A program made the position numbers and the translations under genes. 64,000 nt of DNA, taken from IMG/VR virus record IMGVR_UViG_3300046170_000371, positions 23,160 through 87,159 of that record. One strand, 5' to 3'. Below are positions 16,066-25,933 of the stretch, piece after piece. Position 1 is the stretch's first letter, and each line of letters opens with the position of its first letter. The DNA comes from a virus. The notes under the pieces were generated by a model. That model made no database searches, was not told the DNA's origin, and saw nothing but the letters and a program-made list of their open reading frames with translations.

Positions 16066-19000
16066 CCGCTGCTTTCTTCTTCTTCTTCTTCTTCTTCTGT
16101 CTCTTCCGGCACTTCATAGTTGCCGTGATAGATGGTGCCACCGTCAGGCATATAGAAGGTTTCACCGTTCATATCGTGCGTGTGGTGGTCATCAACTGAA
16201 CTTGCGGCATTAGCAGCAGCTGCTGTGTAATACAGAGGATAGTAGCCATCAAGAGCGAATGGTTCTGCGGCATTAACTGCGGCAAGCACCGTTGCTGTTA
16301 AGCGGTCGGTCTCTTCTGCTGTCAGTGTTGCTCCACCCATCAAGCGATAGAAGCTAGATGCGATTGAAGTGCGACGAGCGTTGACATTCTGTGGGAAAGC
16401 AGCGAAAGCAGCAGCAATATCTTGCGACATCTGTACGTGCTTAGGGTCATTTGCATTAAGAGCAGTGAACTCTTTAATTGCAAAGAACTCTTCACCGTTG
16501 CGACCAGTAGAGCACCACTCGTTGTTACTGTTTTCAAGCGTGATGGTGTCAGTACCGTTGGTTGAAACGAAAGTACCCACCCCTGATTTCTCAGGGCCGA
16601 CTACCTTCAGTCCTGCTTCTGTCCAATCACCAGTAGTGTTGGTAAGAGTAATAGTTGGACCTGCGGGGTCAGCGTCTTCAGTTAGTTCACCTGTTGGGAA
16701 GAATTCACCAGCCATAGCATCTTTAGCAATAGCGATGTAGATGTATTTATTACCTGATACTTCGAGGTCGCTCTTACCGTCACCAAGGTCAAACTTCCAA
16801 CCGTCAGAAGTGAAGTAAAAATACTGGCGCGAGTAGTTTTCTCCATCGCCTTCCTTATCTGCTTCGTCAGCAGCCAATGTAGGATCATTTGCGCCTTGAG
16901 TGACTCCTCGTGTTGAGTCAAACATCCGCCAAGCACCTCCATCAGTTGTATTCTTGATCATCACAAACTCGGGCTCGAAACCCACACCGGTAACTTCACC
17001 ACCACTGTCGCCTGTATATGTACCACATTTAATCTTGCCAGGTGTGTCAGCAAACAAATAGGCGACATATTCTTCACCATCTGCATTTGTTTGATTAGCT
17101 TGACCAACAGTAAACTCATCGGCAGTTGGTTCAGTACTGTTCCAGTATGTACCATCATTTGTAAATTCACTGTTGGTATTAAGTCTTCCGTAGTAACTTG
17201 CTCCAAGAGATTTATGATAAACCGTCCAAGACGTACTACCACTTGAATAGTTTTTGACAAGCATCATGCCCGGTTCTGTTGAGAGCTGATGACTTACACT
17301 TTGTGCGGGTGCATTATTGCCAACATAAGTAACAACATCGAAGAAGCCTGGCGCTGCTTTAAAATTCCAGGCAACGTAATTTAAACCACTACTATTAGTA
17401 GGTCCGCTGTTTCCTGTAGTAAACCCAGTATCATCAAAACCTTTGCGATGCGCCGAATTACTCCAACCATTATTACTAAGGTTGGTGTACATTCCAAGGT
17501 TTTGGATTGTATTCATTAACACGTGATTTTCCACACCACTTCTGCACTTAATCCAAACCGCACTTCTTACAGTGTTATCAATACCTGTTGTAATTTTGTG
17601 ATCTGCACCAGTACCGCTGTAAACCGTGGTGCTAAACGCAGGAGTCTCAGCACCAAATGTGCTTGTTGCATTTTCACCTTGTACTGTGTCACCAGCCTTA
17701 AAGTTGTTTAAGTCTTGAGCGTCGGTAAGGGTAAGGGTTGTTGAGGCGTCATTACCTGTGGCTGAATACATCACACGGTCAGTTTTATTAGTTGCAACTG
17801 CAACAAACTTACTGTCTCCGTACGCTACTGAAAACCAACTATTATTTCCTGATGGTGTTCCTGCATTCCACTTAATACCGTCATCCGAATACATCGTTCC
17901 ACCGGAACCAACTGCTACGAACCTACCGTTTCCGTAGGTAACACGAGTCCAAGATAATTTACCTCCGGGTGTTGGGTCTGCTGAGTACCAAGTGATGGCA
18001 TCAGTAGACCACATTGCCTGGTAATCTCCGTCGGCTGCAACAGCAACAAACTTTCCGTTTCCGTAGGCTATGCTATAAAAAGCATTTAATTCTGGTACAT
18101 CAACATAAGTCCAACTATTACCTTTGTCAGTTGAATACATCACACGTCGGTCGCCACCGGCGGCAACGGCAACAAACTTTCCGTCGGCGTAGATTAGATC
18201 TTGCCAACTATTAGTGTCAACTACAGGACCTGAAGACCAACTAGCACCATTATTAGTTGACTTCATAGTAAGTCCATCAGAGTAAGCAAGTGCTAAAAAC
18301 ACACCTTCTCCGAAAGCAACACAACCCCACCGCCCTGAGGTATTTGCTGCAGCTTTTTCAAGCCAAAGAGTACCGTTACTGCTATACATTGTGCGATTAG
18401 AACCAGTGTTTGCAACTGCTACAAACGTATTGTTTCCGTAGGCTAATGAATACCAGCCTTCCAAGGGACATGTCACTGGAGTCCAATCAGTACCGTTAAT
18501 TGAATACATTGATCGCTGGTCACCACCGCTTCCAACTGCTACAAATCTCCCGCCGGCATAAACTATTGCTCGCCAGTCTCCTGAATCTTGTTTTAATGAA
18601 GTCCAACCACCAGGTACATCAACAACAGTATCAATCGCACTAGATTCTGGGGTGTAACTAGCAACAGCGCCAGTATCATCAACCATTACTAATGCATCGT
18701 TAGCAATAAAAGTATCAAGATTAAGAGAGCTAGAAACTGTTAGTTCAGTTTCAGTTGTTGCTGTGATTGGTCCAGCAGCTCCTTCAGGATTAGGCAGTTG
18801 TGGAAGCAACGCATTGCTTTCCTTGACTGAGGTACCAGCAGTATTCTCAGCTTTAACGATGGCAGAAACTGCAGTACCCATTGGTAAGTCAGTATCAGGG
18901 TCATTGCCAGTTGAGAACAAGCTTGGGAACTTAATGCTGTAATCTTTATTACTTACATTGACGAAGCCTGGGTCACTAGCTTGAATGCCAATGACTTGCG

Positions 19001-22000
19001 CTTTATCAGAAATGATTTGGAGTTTTGCATATGCTTCATTTTGAGTTCCTGTTACAGGAATAACAGGTGCAATGCTAAAAGCAGTATCGCTATTGTTATC
19101 AGCAATCCAACGACCAGATACATTTGATAGTTCAATCTCAGTACCAGTAATTTGACTGATAGTACCTTCTGCTGTATTCGTAGGACCTTCAACAACAGTT
19201 CCGATTTGCTCTGTCCAATCTCCAGAGACATTGGTGAGTGTCATTGAATTGTTATCTACATCAACCTCATCAACGATTGCGGTTGCTGCGAATTCACCAG
19301 CCATAGCGTCTTCTGCAATGGCGACGTAGATGTATTCACCATTAGTTCCATTGAAAGAAGCATTTGAGCTTTTTACTGTGAAGCCAGTTGGAGTCCAAGC
19401 AAAATAATCACTCCAAGGGTTTGTGTAATAATCAGAATCACCTTGATTGCTATTTGGAACTAAACCATTGATATTTCTTTCTCTATCAAAAATCATCCAA
19501 TCTGAGCTGGAGAATTTAGCACTCTTGAACATTACCCAACCGGGTTTGAAACCAACGTCAACAGTAGTGTCAGTTGAACCTTGCCCTATGTACTGACCGC
19601 ACTTAATCCTGCCAGGCGTGTCAGCAAATAAATAGGCGACATATTCTTCATTGGCATAATTTACTCGGTCAGTATCACCAACAGAAAACGTTTTGGCGTT
19701 CATGTCCATAGTTGGGTTACCGGTTGTTGCCCAATATGACTCCGGTCCCGACTTGCTGAGAGTGCTATTTAATATTAAAGCGTATTGATAAGTGAAACCT
19801 GAGTCTTTATGCCATACTGCCCACGGGGAAGTTGAAGTAGTAGATTTAACTATAATACAGCCAGGGGTTGAATTTAAGTTGTGTGGAATATTTGCGTAGT
19901 CATTCGTTCCTTCCCACGTAACAATATCCATGAAGCCTGGCGCTGCACGGAAGTTCCAACCAACATAGGTTAGTCCTGAAGTATTTACTCTTCCATTAGT
20001 CCCAAGGGTAAATCCTTGGCTATCAAAAGATAGTAAGGTATTGCCTCTGCTCGTGCTTGCTTCGGTAATTTCTGAAGATAGAGCCTGTAATGGACCTCTC
20101 AAGGTGTCGTATAGAAAATGTCCAAAATTACCTTCTCTATTTTTGATCCAAACTAAAGCCTTGGCGGTATTATCTATTCCATTGTTTACCGGGGTTTCTG
20201 CACTGTTGCCGTTCCAAAGCGTAGTGGCAAACGCAGGAGATAAAGCAAATGTTGCTGATGTATCAGAACCTTCAATTGCATCACCTGGCTTGAAATACTG
20301 CAGGTCATCATTTGATGCTTCAAAAGCTAGTTCGGTTTGAGAATTACCACCTGGACCTTCTGCAATGGCGACGTAGATGTACTCGCCATTAAGTTCGTTA
20401 GGTGTACCTGCATCATAAATAGTGAACCCTGTGTCGGTTAGTTCAACTTTAGAAGTAACAGCTTCAGCCTTGGGGTCATTGGCAAGCAGTGTTGCAATGT
20501 CTGTGCTGGCATTCCCGTTAGGTCTCGCCGTATCCCATATCATCCAGCTGCTTGACGAATCAACTCTCTTGTACAAGACCCAGCCCGGCTTGAATCCAAC
20601 ATCTATTGACACCTGCGAACCAGTACCATTAAACAAACCGCACTTAATACCAGCATCGGGGTTGTCTGCAAACAAGTAAGCGACATATTCTACGTTTACC
20701 TTGTTTGAGCTAGGCGCTGAAGCATAAACGGAGAAATATGTATCTGTTTGCTCTGCACTAGGTGCAAATTCAGAGTATCTGCCAAATGCTTGATTCATAT
20801 TTAAAAATCCGTTTTCTGATTGAACACCATCATCATTTGCCGCATCTTTATGCCACACACACCATTCACCCGAGGCACTGGAGGACTTGCAAATAATCAC
20901 GCCAGGAGCTGAATTCAATTGATGTGGTATCTGTCTATTTAAACCAGTATTCCCATCGCCTGTATAGGTAACAACATCCATGAAGCCTGCGCCTGCTTTA
21001 AAGTTCCAGGCGACGTAATTATTGCCTGAGATATTTGTCCCACTAAAGCCATTCAGCAATTCAAACCCATCTTGTTGGGGAGCCAAAAAGCCTGTGTTGT
21101 TCTCAGCTTTGTCGCTATTGTTGCTTATCAAGTAAGTAGAATGATCTGAAGAACTTAAATGGTGATTGATACTGCTACCATCTCTATTCTTTATCCAAAG
21201 TAGAGTGTCAGCAGTGTTATCAATACCAGTAGTAATTGTTTGAGCAGAGCTATTACCTGAATAAAGCGTAGAGCTAAACCCACCGATAGGCGGGGTTACA
21301 GTAACACTTGCGATATTAGTTGTAGTTGGAGTGTAAGAAGCAGGCTCAAATTCCCCGCTGCCATCTTGCTTGACTGTGCCATCTGTCATGAAGACATCGC
21401 CAGTCAGTTTATCTAAATCTTTTTCAGTAGCAACTGTCAGTTGTGTACCAGCAATGTCACCAACTTCTTCTGCAATAGCGACGAAGATGCAATTTATAGA
21501 AGAACCACCGAGACCTTCATTGTGAGCGAAGCCTGTATCTGTAGACCAAATTCTTAAATCTTGTGTCTCTGCGCTATCTGTGTTTGCATTTAAGCCTGGC
21601 TGATTACTACTATTATTTGCCAGCCCTCGGGTTAAATCAAAGATGTTCCAATTAGCAGCGGTACCGCTATTTGAGTTAGAGGCTTTCCAAAGAACCCAAC
21701 CAGCTTTGAATCCACAGTCCACTTCAATCGTTTCGCTGACGCCTGCTCCACCGGTAAACGTACCGCACTTAATACCAGCGTCGGGGTTGTCAGCAAACAG
21801 GTAGGCGATGTAATCTGTATCTAAATTGTTAGTAGTGTTTTTTGTACCAACACTAAATACAGTGTCAGTAGGTTCTTGATGCCATCGCGATGGATTAGTT
21901 TTGGCTTCATCGGTTTTATTAAGACAAATATATTGGGTATAGCCTAAGTCTTTGTGATAGACCTCCCAATCCATGCCTGCTGCATTCCGTGCTTTTACAA

Positions 22001-23120
22001 TGATGACCCCTGGCGCTGTGCCTAAACTATGAGGCACATCTTGGGGAATATCAGTGCCGCCCGCGCCCGGTGGATGGCTACCTACGTATTCAACAATATC
22101 GAAGAAACCTGTACCTGCTTGAAAGTTCCAGGCGGCAAAGTCAACTGTATTGTTGCCTCCATTAGTCCAACCTGATCTATTACCAAGAACAGCACCTTCG
22201 TCAGTAAAAGATTCAACATCTTGCGAAGAAGCACTGAGATTATAGACTTCTGCGTTAGTATTATGCGTACTAAGATTATATTCATTTCCTCTGACTGTAT
22301 CTACTAAAGCGTGACCATAGGTAGAAGTTCTTGCTTTAAACCACATCAATGATTTGGCAGTGTTATCAATACCAGTTTTAAGAACTTGAGTGGCAGCATT
22401 GCCTGTATAAAGCGTGGTACTAAATCCACCACCAGGTACTTCAATATTTTCTACATCAGTAATCGTATCTGAGTTGACTGCAAAATCAAATGTAGTTCCA
22501 GAGAGTTTAGCTTTTACCGCATAGGTGGGGTCTGGTTTCCCATCTAATGCCATTACTGTTGTATATGGGAACTCTTTACCTGTATAACGATTTGCACCAT
22601 CATAAATTTCAGTTAGTACTACTTCATTAATAACAGGAGCAACTTCAACAGATGTTACGGGACCACTAAAACCAGTATTACTTGCCGTTGTACCAAGAGC
22701 ATCTGTTGTTGTACAAGTACAGCCAATAAATTTACCAATGTCTGATTCTGGCACACTATATGTTGATGCCTGTTGTCCAACAATATCTACTAAATTTGTA
22801 CCAATTAAGTCATCGGCATAATGCCACTGATATGTGAATGGATAGCCACCATCTGGTTCTTTACCACCAGTTACAACAGGCTGAGCTGTAGCTGCTTCAT
22901 TAATAAGCGGAGGGTTAGGAGAAACAACGACTGTAATTTCTAATGGGTCAATGACTGAATTAATGAAATCAGCACCAGTAATCTTGTAGGTAGAGTCACT
23001 GCGATTTACCAAGAGGTAATCAGTTGTTTCAAGGGTAGCCATTAGTGTGTCCGTGGTTTGTGTATAAGTCGTGTCAGTACGATTGACGAGAAATTCATCA
23101 GTCGGTTGTAGTTCAGCCAT
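16059..23120 (-). CDS. Giant tail fibre/adhesin (2353 aa) with repeated lectin-like domains and a beta-propeller
   Basis: The N-terminus repeats a tail-anchor motif twice (TDEFLVNRTDTTY, TDYLLVNRSDSTYKITGADF), then an Ig-like domain follows at about 60-165. Four copies of a roughly 320-residue unit follow (FSTTLYTGN, GIDNTAKSLMWFK, WNFQAGTGFFDIVEYVG, YLFADNPDAGIKCG), which I associate with DUF7483, a jelly-roll-like domain. Between copies three and four lie seven short repeats of the YGNGKFVAVA type, expected to form a seven-bladed propeller. The C-terminus has a DHHTHDMNGETFYMPDG module and a poly-Glu end. The frame is intact over 7 kb. A receptor-binding role is inferred. Confidence 0.8.
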   Translation of the reverse strand: MAELQPTDEFLVNRTDTTYTQTTDTLMATLETTDYLLVNRSDSTYKITGADFINSVIDPLEITVVVSPNPPLINEAATAQPVVTGGKEPDGGYPFTYQWHYADDLIGTNLVDIVGQQASTYSVPESDIGKFIGCTCTTTDALGTTASNTGFSGPVTSVEVAPVINEVVLTEIYDGANRYTGKEFPYTTVMALDGKPDPTYAVKAKLSGTTFDFAVNSDTITDVENIEVPGGGFSTTLYTGNAATQVLKTGIDNTAKSLMWFKARTSTYGHALVDTVRGNEYNLSTHNTNAEVYNLSASSQDVESFTDEGAVLGNRSGWTNGGNNTVDFAAWNFQAGTGFFDIVEYVGSHPPGAGGTDIPQDVPHSLGTAPGVIIVKARNAAGMDWEVYHKDLGYTQYICLNKTDEAKTNPSRWHQEPTDTVFSVGTKNTTNNLDTDYIAYLFADNPDAGIKCGTFTGGAGVSETIEVDCGFKAGWVLWKASNSNSGTAANWNIFDLTRGLANNSSNQPGLNANTDSAETQDLRIWSTDTGFAHNEGLGGSSINCIFVAIAEEVGDIAGTQLTVATEKDLDKLTGDVFMTDGTVKQDGSGEFEPASYTPTTTNIASVTVTPPIGGFSSTLYSGNSSAQTITTGIDNTADTLLWIKNRDGSSINHHLSSSDHSTYLISNNSDKAENNTGFLAPQQDGFELLNGFSGTNISGNNYVAWNFKAGAGFMDVVTYTGDGNTGLNRQIPHQLNSAPGVIICKSSSASGEWCVWHKDAANDDGVQSENGFLNMNQAFGRYSEFAPSAEQTDTYFSVYASAPSSNKVNVEYVAYLFADNPDAGIKCGLFNGTGSQVSIDVGFKPGWVLYKRVDSSSSWMIWDTARPNGNASTDIATLLANDPKAEAVTSKVELTDTGFTIYDAGTPNELNGEYIYVAIAEGPGGNSQTELAFEASNDDLQYFKPGDAIEGSDTSATFALSPAFATTLWNGNSAETPVNNGIDNTAKALVWIKNREGNFGHFLYDTLRGPLQALSSEITEASTSRGNTLLSFDSQGFTLGTNGRVNTSGLTYVGWNFRAAPGFMDIVTWEGTNDYANIPHNLNSTPGCIIVKSTTSTSPWAVWHKDSGFTYQYALILNSTLSKSGPESYWATTGNPTMDMNAKTFSVGDTDRVNYANEEYVAYLFADTPGRIKCGQYIGQGSTDTTVDVGFKPGWVMFKSAKFSSSDWMIFDRERNINGLVPNSNQGDSDYYTNPWSDYFAWTPTGFTVKSSNASFNGTNGEYIYVAIAEDAMAGEFAATAIVDEVDVDNNSMTLTNVSGDWTEQIGTVVEGPTNTAEGTISQITGTEIELSNVSGRWIADNNSDTAFSIAPVIPVTGTQNEAYAKLQIISDKAQVIGIQASDPGFVNVSNKDYSIKFPSLFSTGNDPDTDLPMGTAVSAIVKAENTAGTSVKESNALLPQLPNPEGAAGPITATTETELTVSSSLNLDTFIANDALVMVDDTGAVASYTPESSAIDTVVDVPGGWTSLKQDSGDWRAIVYAGGRFVAVGSGGDQRSMYSINGTDWTPVTCPLEGWYSLAYGNNTFVAVANTGSNRTMYSSNGTLWLEKAAANTSGRWGCVAFGEGVFLALAYSDGLTMKSTNNGASWSSGPVVDTNSWQDLIYADGKFVAVAAGGDRRVMYSTDKGNSWTYVDVPELNAFYSIAYGNGKFVAVAADGDYQAMWSTDAITWYSADPTPGGKLSWTRVTYGNGRFVAVGSGGTMYSDDGIKWNAGTPSGNNSWFSVAYGDSKFVAVATNKTDRVMYSATGNDASTTLTLTDAQDLNNFKAGDTVQGENATSTFGAETPAFSTTVYSGTGADHKITTGIDNTVRSAVWIKCRSGVENHVLMNTIQNLGMYTNLSNNGWSNSAHRKGFDDTGFTTGNSGPTNSSGLNYVAWNFKAAPGFFDVVTYVGNNAPAQSVSHQLSTEPGMMLVKNYSSGSTSWTVYHKSLGASYYGRLNTNSEFTNDGTYWNSTEPTADEFTVGQANQTNADGEEYVAYLFADTPGKIKCGTYTGDSGGEVTGVGFEPEFVMIKNTTDGGAWRMFDSTRGVTQGANDPTLAADEADKEGDGENYSRQYFYFTSDGWKFDLGDGKSDLEVSGNKYIYIAIAKDAMAGEFFPTGELTEDADPAGPTITLTNTTGDWTEAGLKVVGPEKSGVGTFVSTNGTDTITLENSNNEWCSTGRNGEEFFAIKEFTALNANDPKHVQMSQDIAAAFAAFPQNVNARRTSIASSFYRLMGGATLTAEETDRLTATVLAAVNAAEPFALDGYYPLYYTAAAANAASSVDDHHTHDMNGETFYMPDGGTIYHGNYEVPEETEEEEEEEESSGY

Positions 23121-23132
23121 TGTTATCTCCTA

Positions 23133-23465
23133 TCAAACGAGGGTAGGAATGGCAGACCAGTCGTCTCCAATCCGTACGCCTTCTGTTTCTACTGCGATGC
23201 CGTATCCGGGATATGCCTTTACTGCGAGGTTAAAAGTGTTGTCGCCGTTATCAATTTGAGTTAAGCCGTCGCCAGCACCGCCGCCACCGCCTGGAGCACC
23301 AGCACCAGCGATACGAACGATATTGTCACCAGCGTCTTTGATAAACAGTACGGGGTCGGTCTCACTGTAGTTAACAGCAAGTTCACCGTATTCCATCTGC
23401 GCTGCGGTTGGTTCTTTTGCCTGACCACCGTCCAGCACATTACTGCGCTTTAGTTGAATTTTCAT
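23133..23465 (-). CDS. Short tail-fibre protein with tropism-determinant-type N-terminus (110 aa)
   Basis: MKIQLKRSNVLDGGQAKEPT, then QMEYGELAVNYSETDPVLFI, is the pattern of phage fibre N-terminal attachment domains of the Mtd type. A glycine hinge (GAPGGGGGAGDG) leads to a small beta module. It lies directly upstream of the giant fibre gene and could be an adaptor. Confidence 0.6.
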   Translation of the reverse strand: MKIQLKRSNVLDGGQAKEPTAAQMEYGELAVNYSETDPVLFIKDAGDNIVRIAGAGAPGGGGGAGDGLTQIDNGDNTFNLAVKAYPGYGIAVETEGVRIGDDWSAIPTLV

Positions 23466-23528
23466 CTCTGCCTCGCTAAAAAGCTATACCACGAATAATA
23501 ATCCGTTGTATTTATTCTAGCGATTTAA

Positions 23529-23741
23529 TTAATATGTTCCGCCGTCAATTGCTTCAGAGTATGAGATTACTCCTGAGTCATCTTCAACAATAACGAATGT
23601 TCCTTCACGTCCAGGCTTAGCTAACTTACCTGCTTCTGCTTGAATAAAGTTAGAGAAATCTGCAACAGTAATTTTACGGTTACTTGAATCTGTAACTCTA
23701 TATAGAGGCAGGAGGTCTGTATTCTGTAGTGCCATAATCAA
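23529..23741 (-). CDS. Small fibre-anchor protein (68-70 aa)
   Basis: MALQNTDLLPLYRVTDSSNR with KITVADFSNFI repeats the anchor motif seen at the start of the 2353-residue and 328-residue fibres, but with almost nothing after it. It may be a trimmed fibre or a separate adaptor. The stretch from 23466 to 23528 is AT-rich and non-coding. Confidence 0.55.
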   Translation of the reverse strand: MIMALQNTDLLPLYRVTDSSNRKITVADFSNFIQAEAGKLAKPGREGTFVIVEDDSGVISYSEAIDGGTY

Positions 23742-24724
23742 GCATCTCCGAAAGTGCTAAAGTCCTTAACTAAATAATAAGTATCTACATAACCAGGCGT
23801 GGCTGCTGTAGTAATAGATGTTGATTTAACAGAACCATTCTCTTGAAGTAGAACCGCACCTTTCTGTACAGTCGTTCCATCTTTGATTGATACAGTTGTT
23901 TCAGACTTGCCGAAGTCAGGGTCACCGTCTACTGCCGTATCATCTACTAACTCAGTAGTTACTTCAATCGGGTCTTCACCTTTCAGAGAAGACAAAGTGC
24001 TATCAGAAATATCTTCAAGCTCTTGATTGATGTTAATAATCTCTTGATTGATATTAGTAATGTTCTCAGTCAGGCTTCCTGTAAGACCTTGACCGTCACC
24101 AATGATGACTTCAATGCCATCAATATTGGTTTCAATTTCTACAATGTTGTCGTTAGATGCTTTCAGTAAACTGGCAGGGACTACAGCGTTGCCATTAGGT
24201 GAAGCAACTCCATCATTTGCTACAACATCTGATGCCACCGCAATAGAAGGAACTACACCAGAGCGAGTTGCCCTAGGTACTGACATTGTGGCATCTGTTG
24301 TTAATGCGTCGTATACAGAAATCTGTGGTGATTCTTCTACATTATCGTCAACTGAGATTGGCTGAATACCAATGATTTCTTCTACACCATGGTCTCCAGT
24401 ATCACTCTTAATTAAATCCCAGCTGTTAGAACCCCCATTCCAAATAGCACGGTCACCTTGTTCTACATTTTCACCTAGGATGTTAGCTACCCAAGTACCT
24501 GCTCCAGTAACAGGGTTGTTGTTGATGTAAAGGTCACCGTTCTGTACACCTGTGCCATCAAGGCTAGGGTCTTGACCGTTATCACGGAAGTCCCTAGAAC
24601 CTTTGTAGCTGATTGTTTCACCAGCAGCGATAAATTCTTTTAGCTTTTCTCCACTCAGTTTGTAATGCTTGTTAGCATCTGTTGGACGTTGAACAACAAA
24701 ATAGTCAGTATTTAATAGAGCCAT
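23738..24724 (-). CDS. Tail-fibre protein (328 aa)
   Basis: N-terminal anchor MALLNTDYFVVQRPTDANKH with YKLSGEKLKEFI, then a NGDLYINNNPVTGAGTWVAN module, and a central coiled coil (NIVEIETNIDGIEVI, NINQEIININQELED). The C-terminal half is beta-rich. The start is a few bases from the upstream gene, and the end overlaps the next start. Probably one of several receptor-binding fibres. Confidence 0.65.
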   Translation of the reverse strand: MALLNTDYFVVQRPTDANKHYKLSGEKLKEFIAAGETISYKGSRDFRDNGQDPSLDGTGVQNGDLYINNNPVTGAGTWVANILGENVEQGDRAIWNGGSNSWDLIKSDTGDHGVEEIIGIQPISVDDNVEESPQISVYDALTTDATMSVPRATRSGVVPSIAVASDVVANDGVASPNGNAVVPASLLKASNDNIVEIETNIDGIEVIIGDGQGLTGSLTENITNINQEIININQELEDISDSTLSSLKGEDPIEVTTELVDDTAVDGDPDFGKSETTVSIKDGTTVQKGAVLLQENGSVKSTSITTAATPGYVDTYYLVKDFSTFGDA

Positions 24725-24730
24725 GATTTC

Positions 24731-25333
24731 TTAAGGAGCAGGGGGGAGGCTATTGATGTCAAGTGTGACTTCGGTTAAGCCATCACGATCAGTTAATTCA
24801 ATAGGGTCAATTGAAGTAAAGGACTGAGTGGTCCCTCTACTATTATAGTCTTGTAGTGTTACATTTAAATTTTGACGGATGCTTTCTGGTACATCTTCTA
24901 GTCCGCCAAAAGCAAACGTTAGAACTGATGCATGGTCATTGACATCGTACAAAACAGTAACAGGGTTGCCTGATACTGATGTTAATAATGGTGGAATATC
25001 AAAGCCTTCAACTGATGCAAGGATGCGTTCAGAAGGAGCATCAATTTCAGGTGCCAGTGAAATGTCTAATGTAATTTCAACAGCGCTAGGTGTACCGTCT
25101 ACTACAAGTGGAATAGCACTAATCAGCAAGAATTCTGCTGTATCAGGTGGAGGTGGAATAATAATTCCATCGCCACAAGGTAATTCATCTGGTTCAGAAA
25201 CACGCCACGTTGGTGGACCTTGTGCAACGTTTGGATTGATGCACAGATAATAACGATTAAACCGAGAGACATAATCTCCTGGAGTTGGAATTACCGGGTT
25301 AGGCTCCCATACTTCTAGATTTAATTCGCTCAT
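24731..25333 (-). CDS. Fibre-associated protein, possible carbohydrate-binding N-terminus (200 aa)
   Basis: Residues 5-45 (EVWEPNPVIPTPGDYVSRFN, then YYLCINPNVAQGPPTW) have the W...GDYV...YYLC...P..W spacing seen in chitin-binding modules of the CBM5/12 kind; this is by pattern only. The rest is beta-rich with Pro segments. It belongs to the fibre operon. Confidence 0.5.
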   Translation of the reverse strand: MSELNLEVWEPNPVIPTPGDYVSRFNRYYLCINPNVAQGPPTWRVSEPDELPCGDGIIIPPPPDTAEFLLISAIPLVVDGTPSAVEITLDISLAPEIDAPSERILASVEGFDIPPLLTSVSGNPVTVLYDVNDHASVLTFAFGGLEDVPESIRQNLNVTLQDYNSRGTTQSFTSIDPIELTDRDGLTEVTLDINSLPPAP

Positions 25334-25357
25334 CTGACAGATGCTGTTTCTTCTATT

Positions 25358-25498
25358 TTACTCGTTTGTTGGAGGTGTATTATTTTTAGTCGTTTCATCC
25401 TCGCACTTTGCTTTTTTACAAATGCGTTTTGTTGGAGGACCATTACCAGTAGCATTGCTGGGTTTATAATCTCTATACTGACGATTAAACTTGTTCAT
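25358..25498 (-). CDS. Small basic hypothetical protein (46 aa)
   Basis: MNKFNRQYRDYKPSNATGNG, then TKRICKKAKCEDETTK. Its start overlaps the end of the upstream gene. Disordered and charged, no family recognised. Confidence 0.45.
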   Translation of the reverse strand: MNKFNRQYRDYKPSNATGNGPPTKRICKKAKCEDETTKNNTPPTNE

Positions 25499-25721
25499 TC
25501 TTTAGCTCTCCATAATTACTTAAAAAGTCATGCATGTTTTTTTCCATCTGCTTTGCGATGACTGAATGAAGCAGGTGTTCATATCTCATAAATAACTTAG
25601 TAACATTCTTGAGGCTTTCTTGTAAGACCTTGACGTCTTCACATTGCTCTACCTCATCAAAGATAACTCGTTGCTTTAACTCAGCTTCTAGTGGTAAATC
25701 AAAATCAGATGCTTCAAACAT
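25485..25721 (-). CDS. Hypothetical helical acidic protein (78 aa)
   Basis: MFEASDFDLPLEAELKQRVI, then EDVKVLQESLKNVTKLFMRY: a predicted helical bundle without membrane segments. It sits between a holin-like gene and a tiny gene in a tight operon. The function is unknown; chaperone or lysis-regulator are only possibilities. Confidence 0.5.
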   Translation of the reverse strand: MFEASDFDLPLEAELKQRVIFDEVEQCEDVKVLQESLKNVTKLFMRYEHLLHSVIAKQMEKNMHDFLSNYGELKNEQV

Positions 25722-25723
25722 AA

Positions 25724-25927
25724 CTATTCTTTTATAGAGGCTCCTGTTATTAATGCTAGCGTTGTTGCAATCATGACGTTGAATGTATTCTCATAACGCT
25801 CACCTATCTTTGGACAAGAAGATAGTCCGCCTGATTTAGCGCAATAATAAAAGCCCACCCCAAAGAGGCAGGCTTGAAAGGTAAAAATTCCCGCTAACAT
25901 CTGTAGTAGGAATTTTTGTTTATTCAT
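25724..25927 (-). CDS. Holin candidate (67 aa, two membrane segments)
   Basis: FLLQMLAGIFTFQACLFGVG and NVMIATTLALITGASIK form two hydrophobic spans separated by a polar loop with KSGGLSSCPKIGERYENTF. I know similar sequences in cyanophages, where they are taken as holins. The size and topology fit a class II holin that would release the GH19 endolysin. It is located among the fibre genes, 10 kb from the endolysin. Confidence 0.5.
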   Translation of the reverse strand: MNKQKFLLQMLAGIFTFQACLFGVGFYYCAKSGGLSSCPKIGERYENTFNVMIATTLALITGASIKE

Positions 25928-25933
25928 TAGTTA

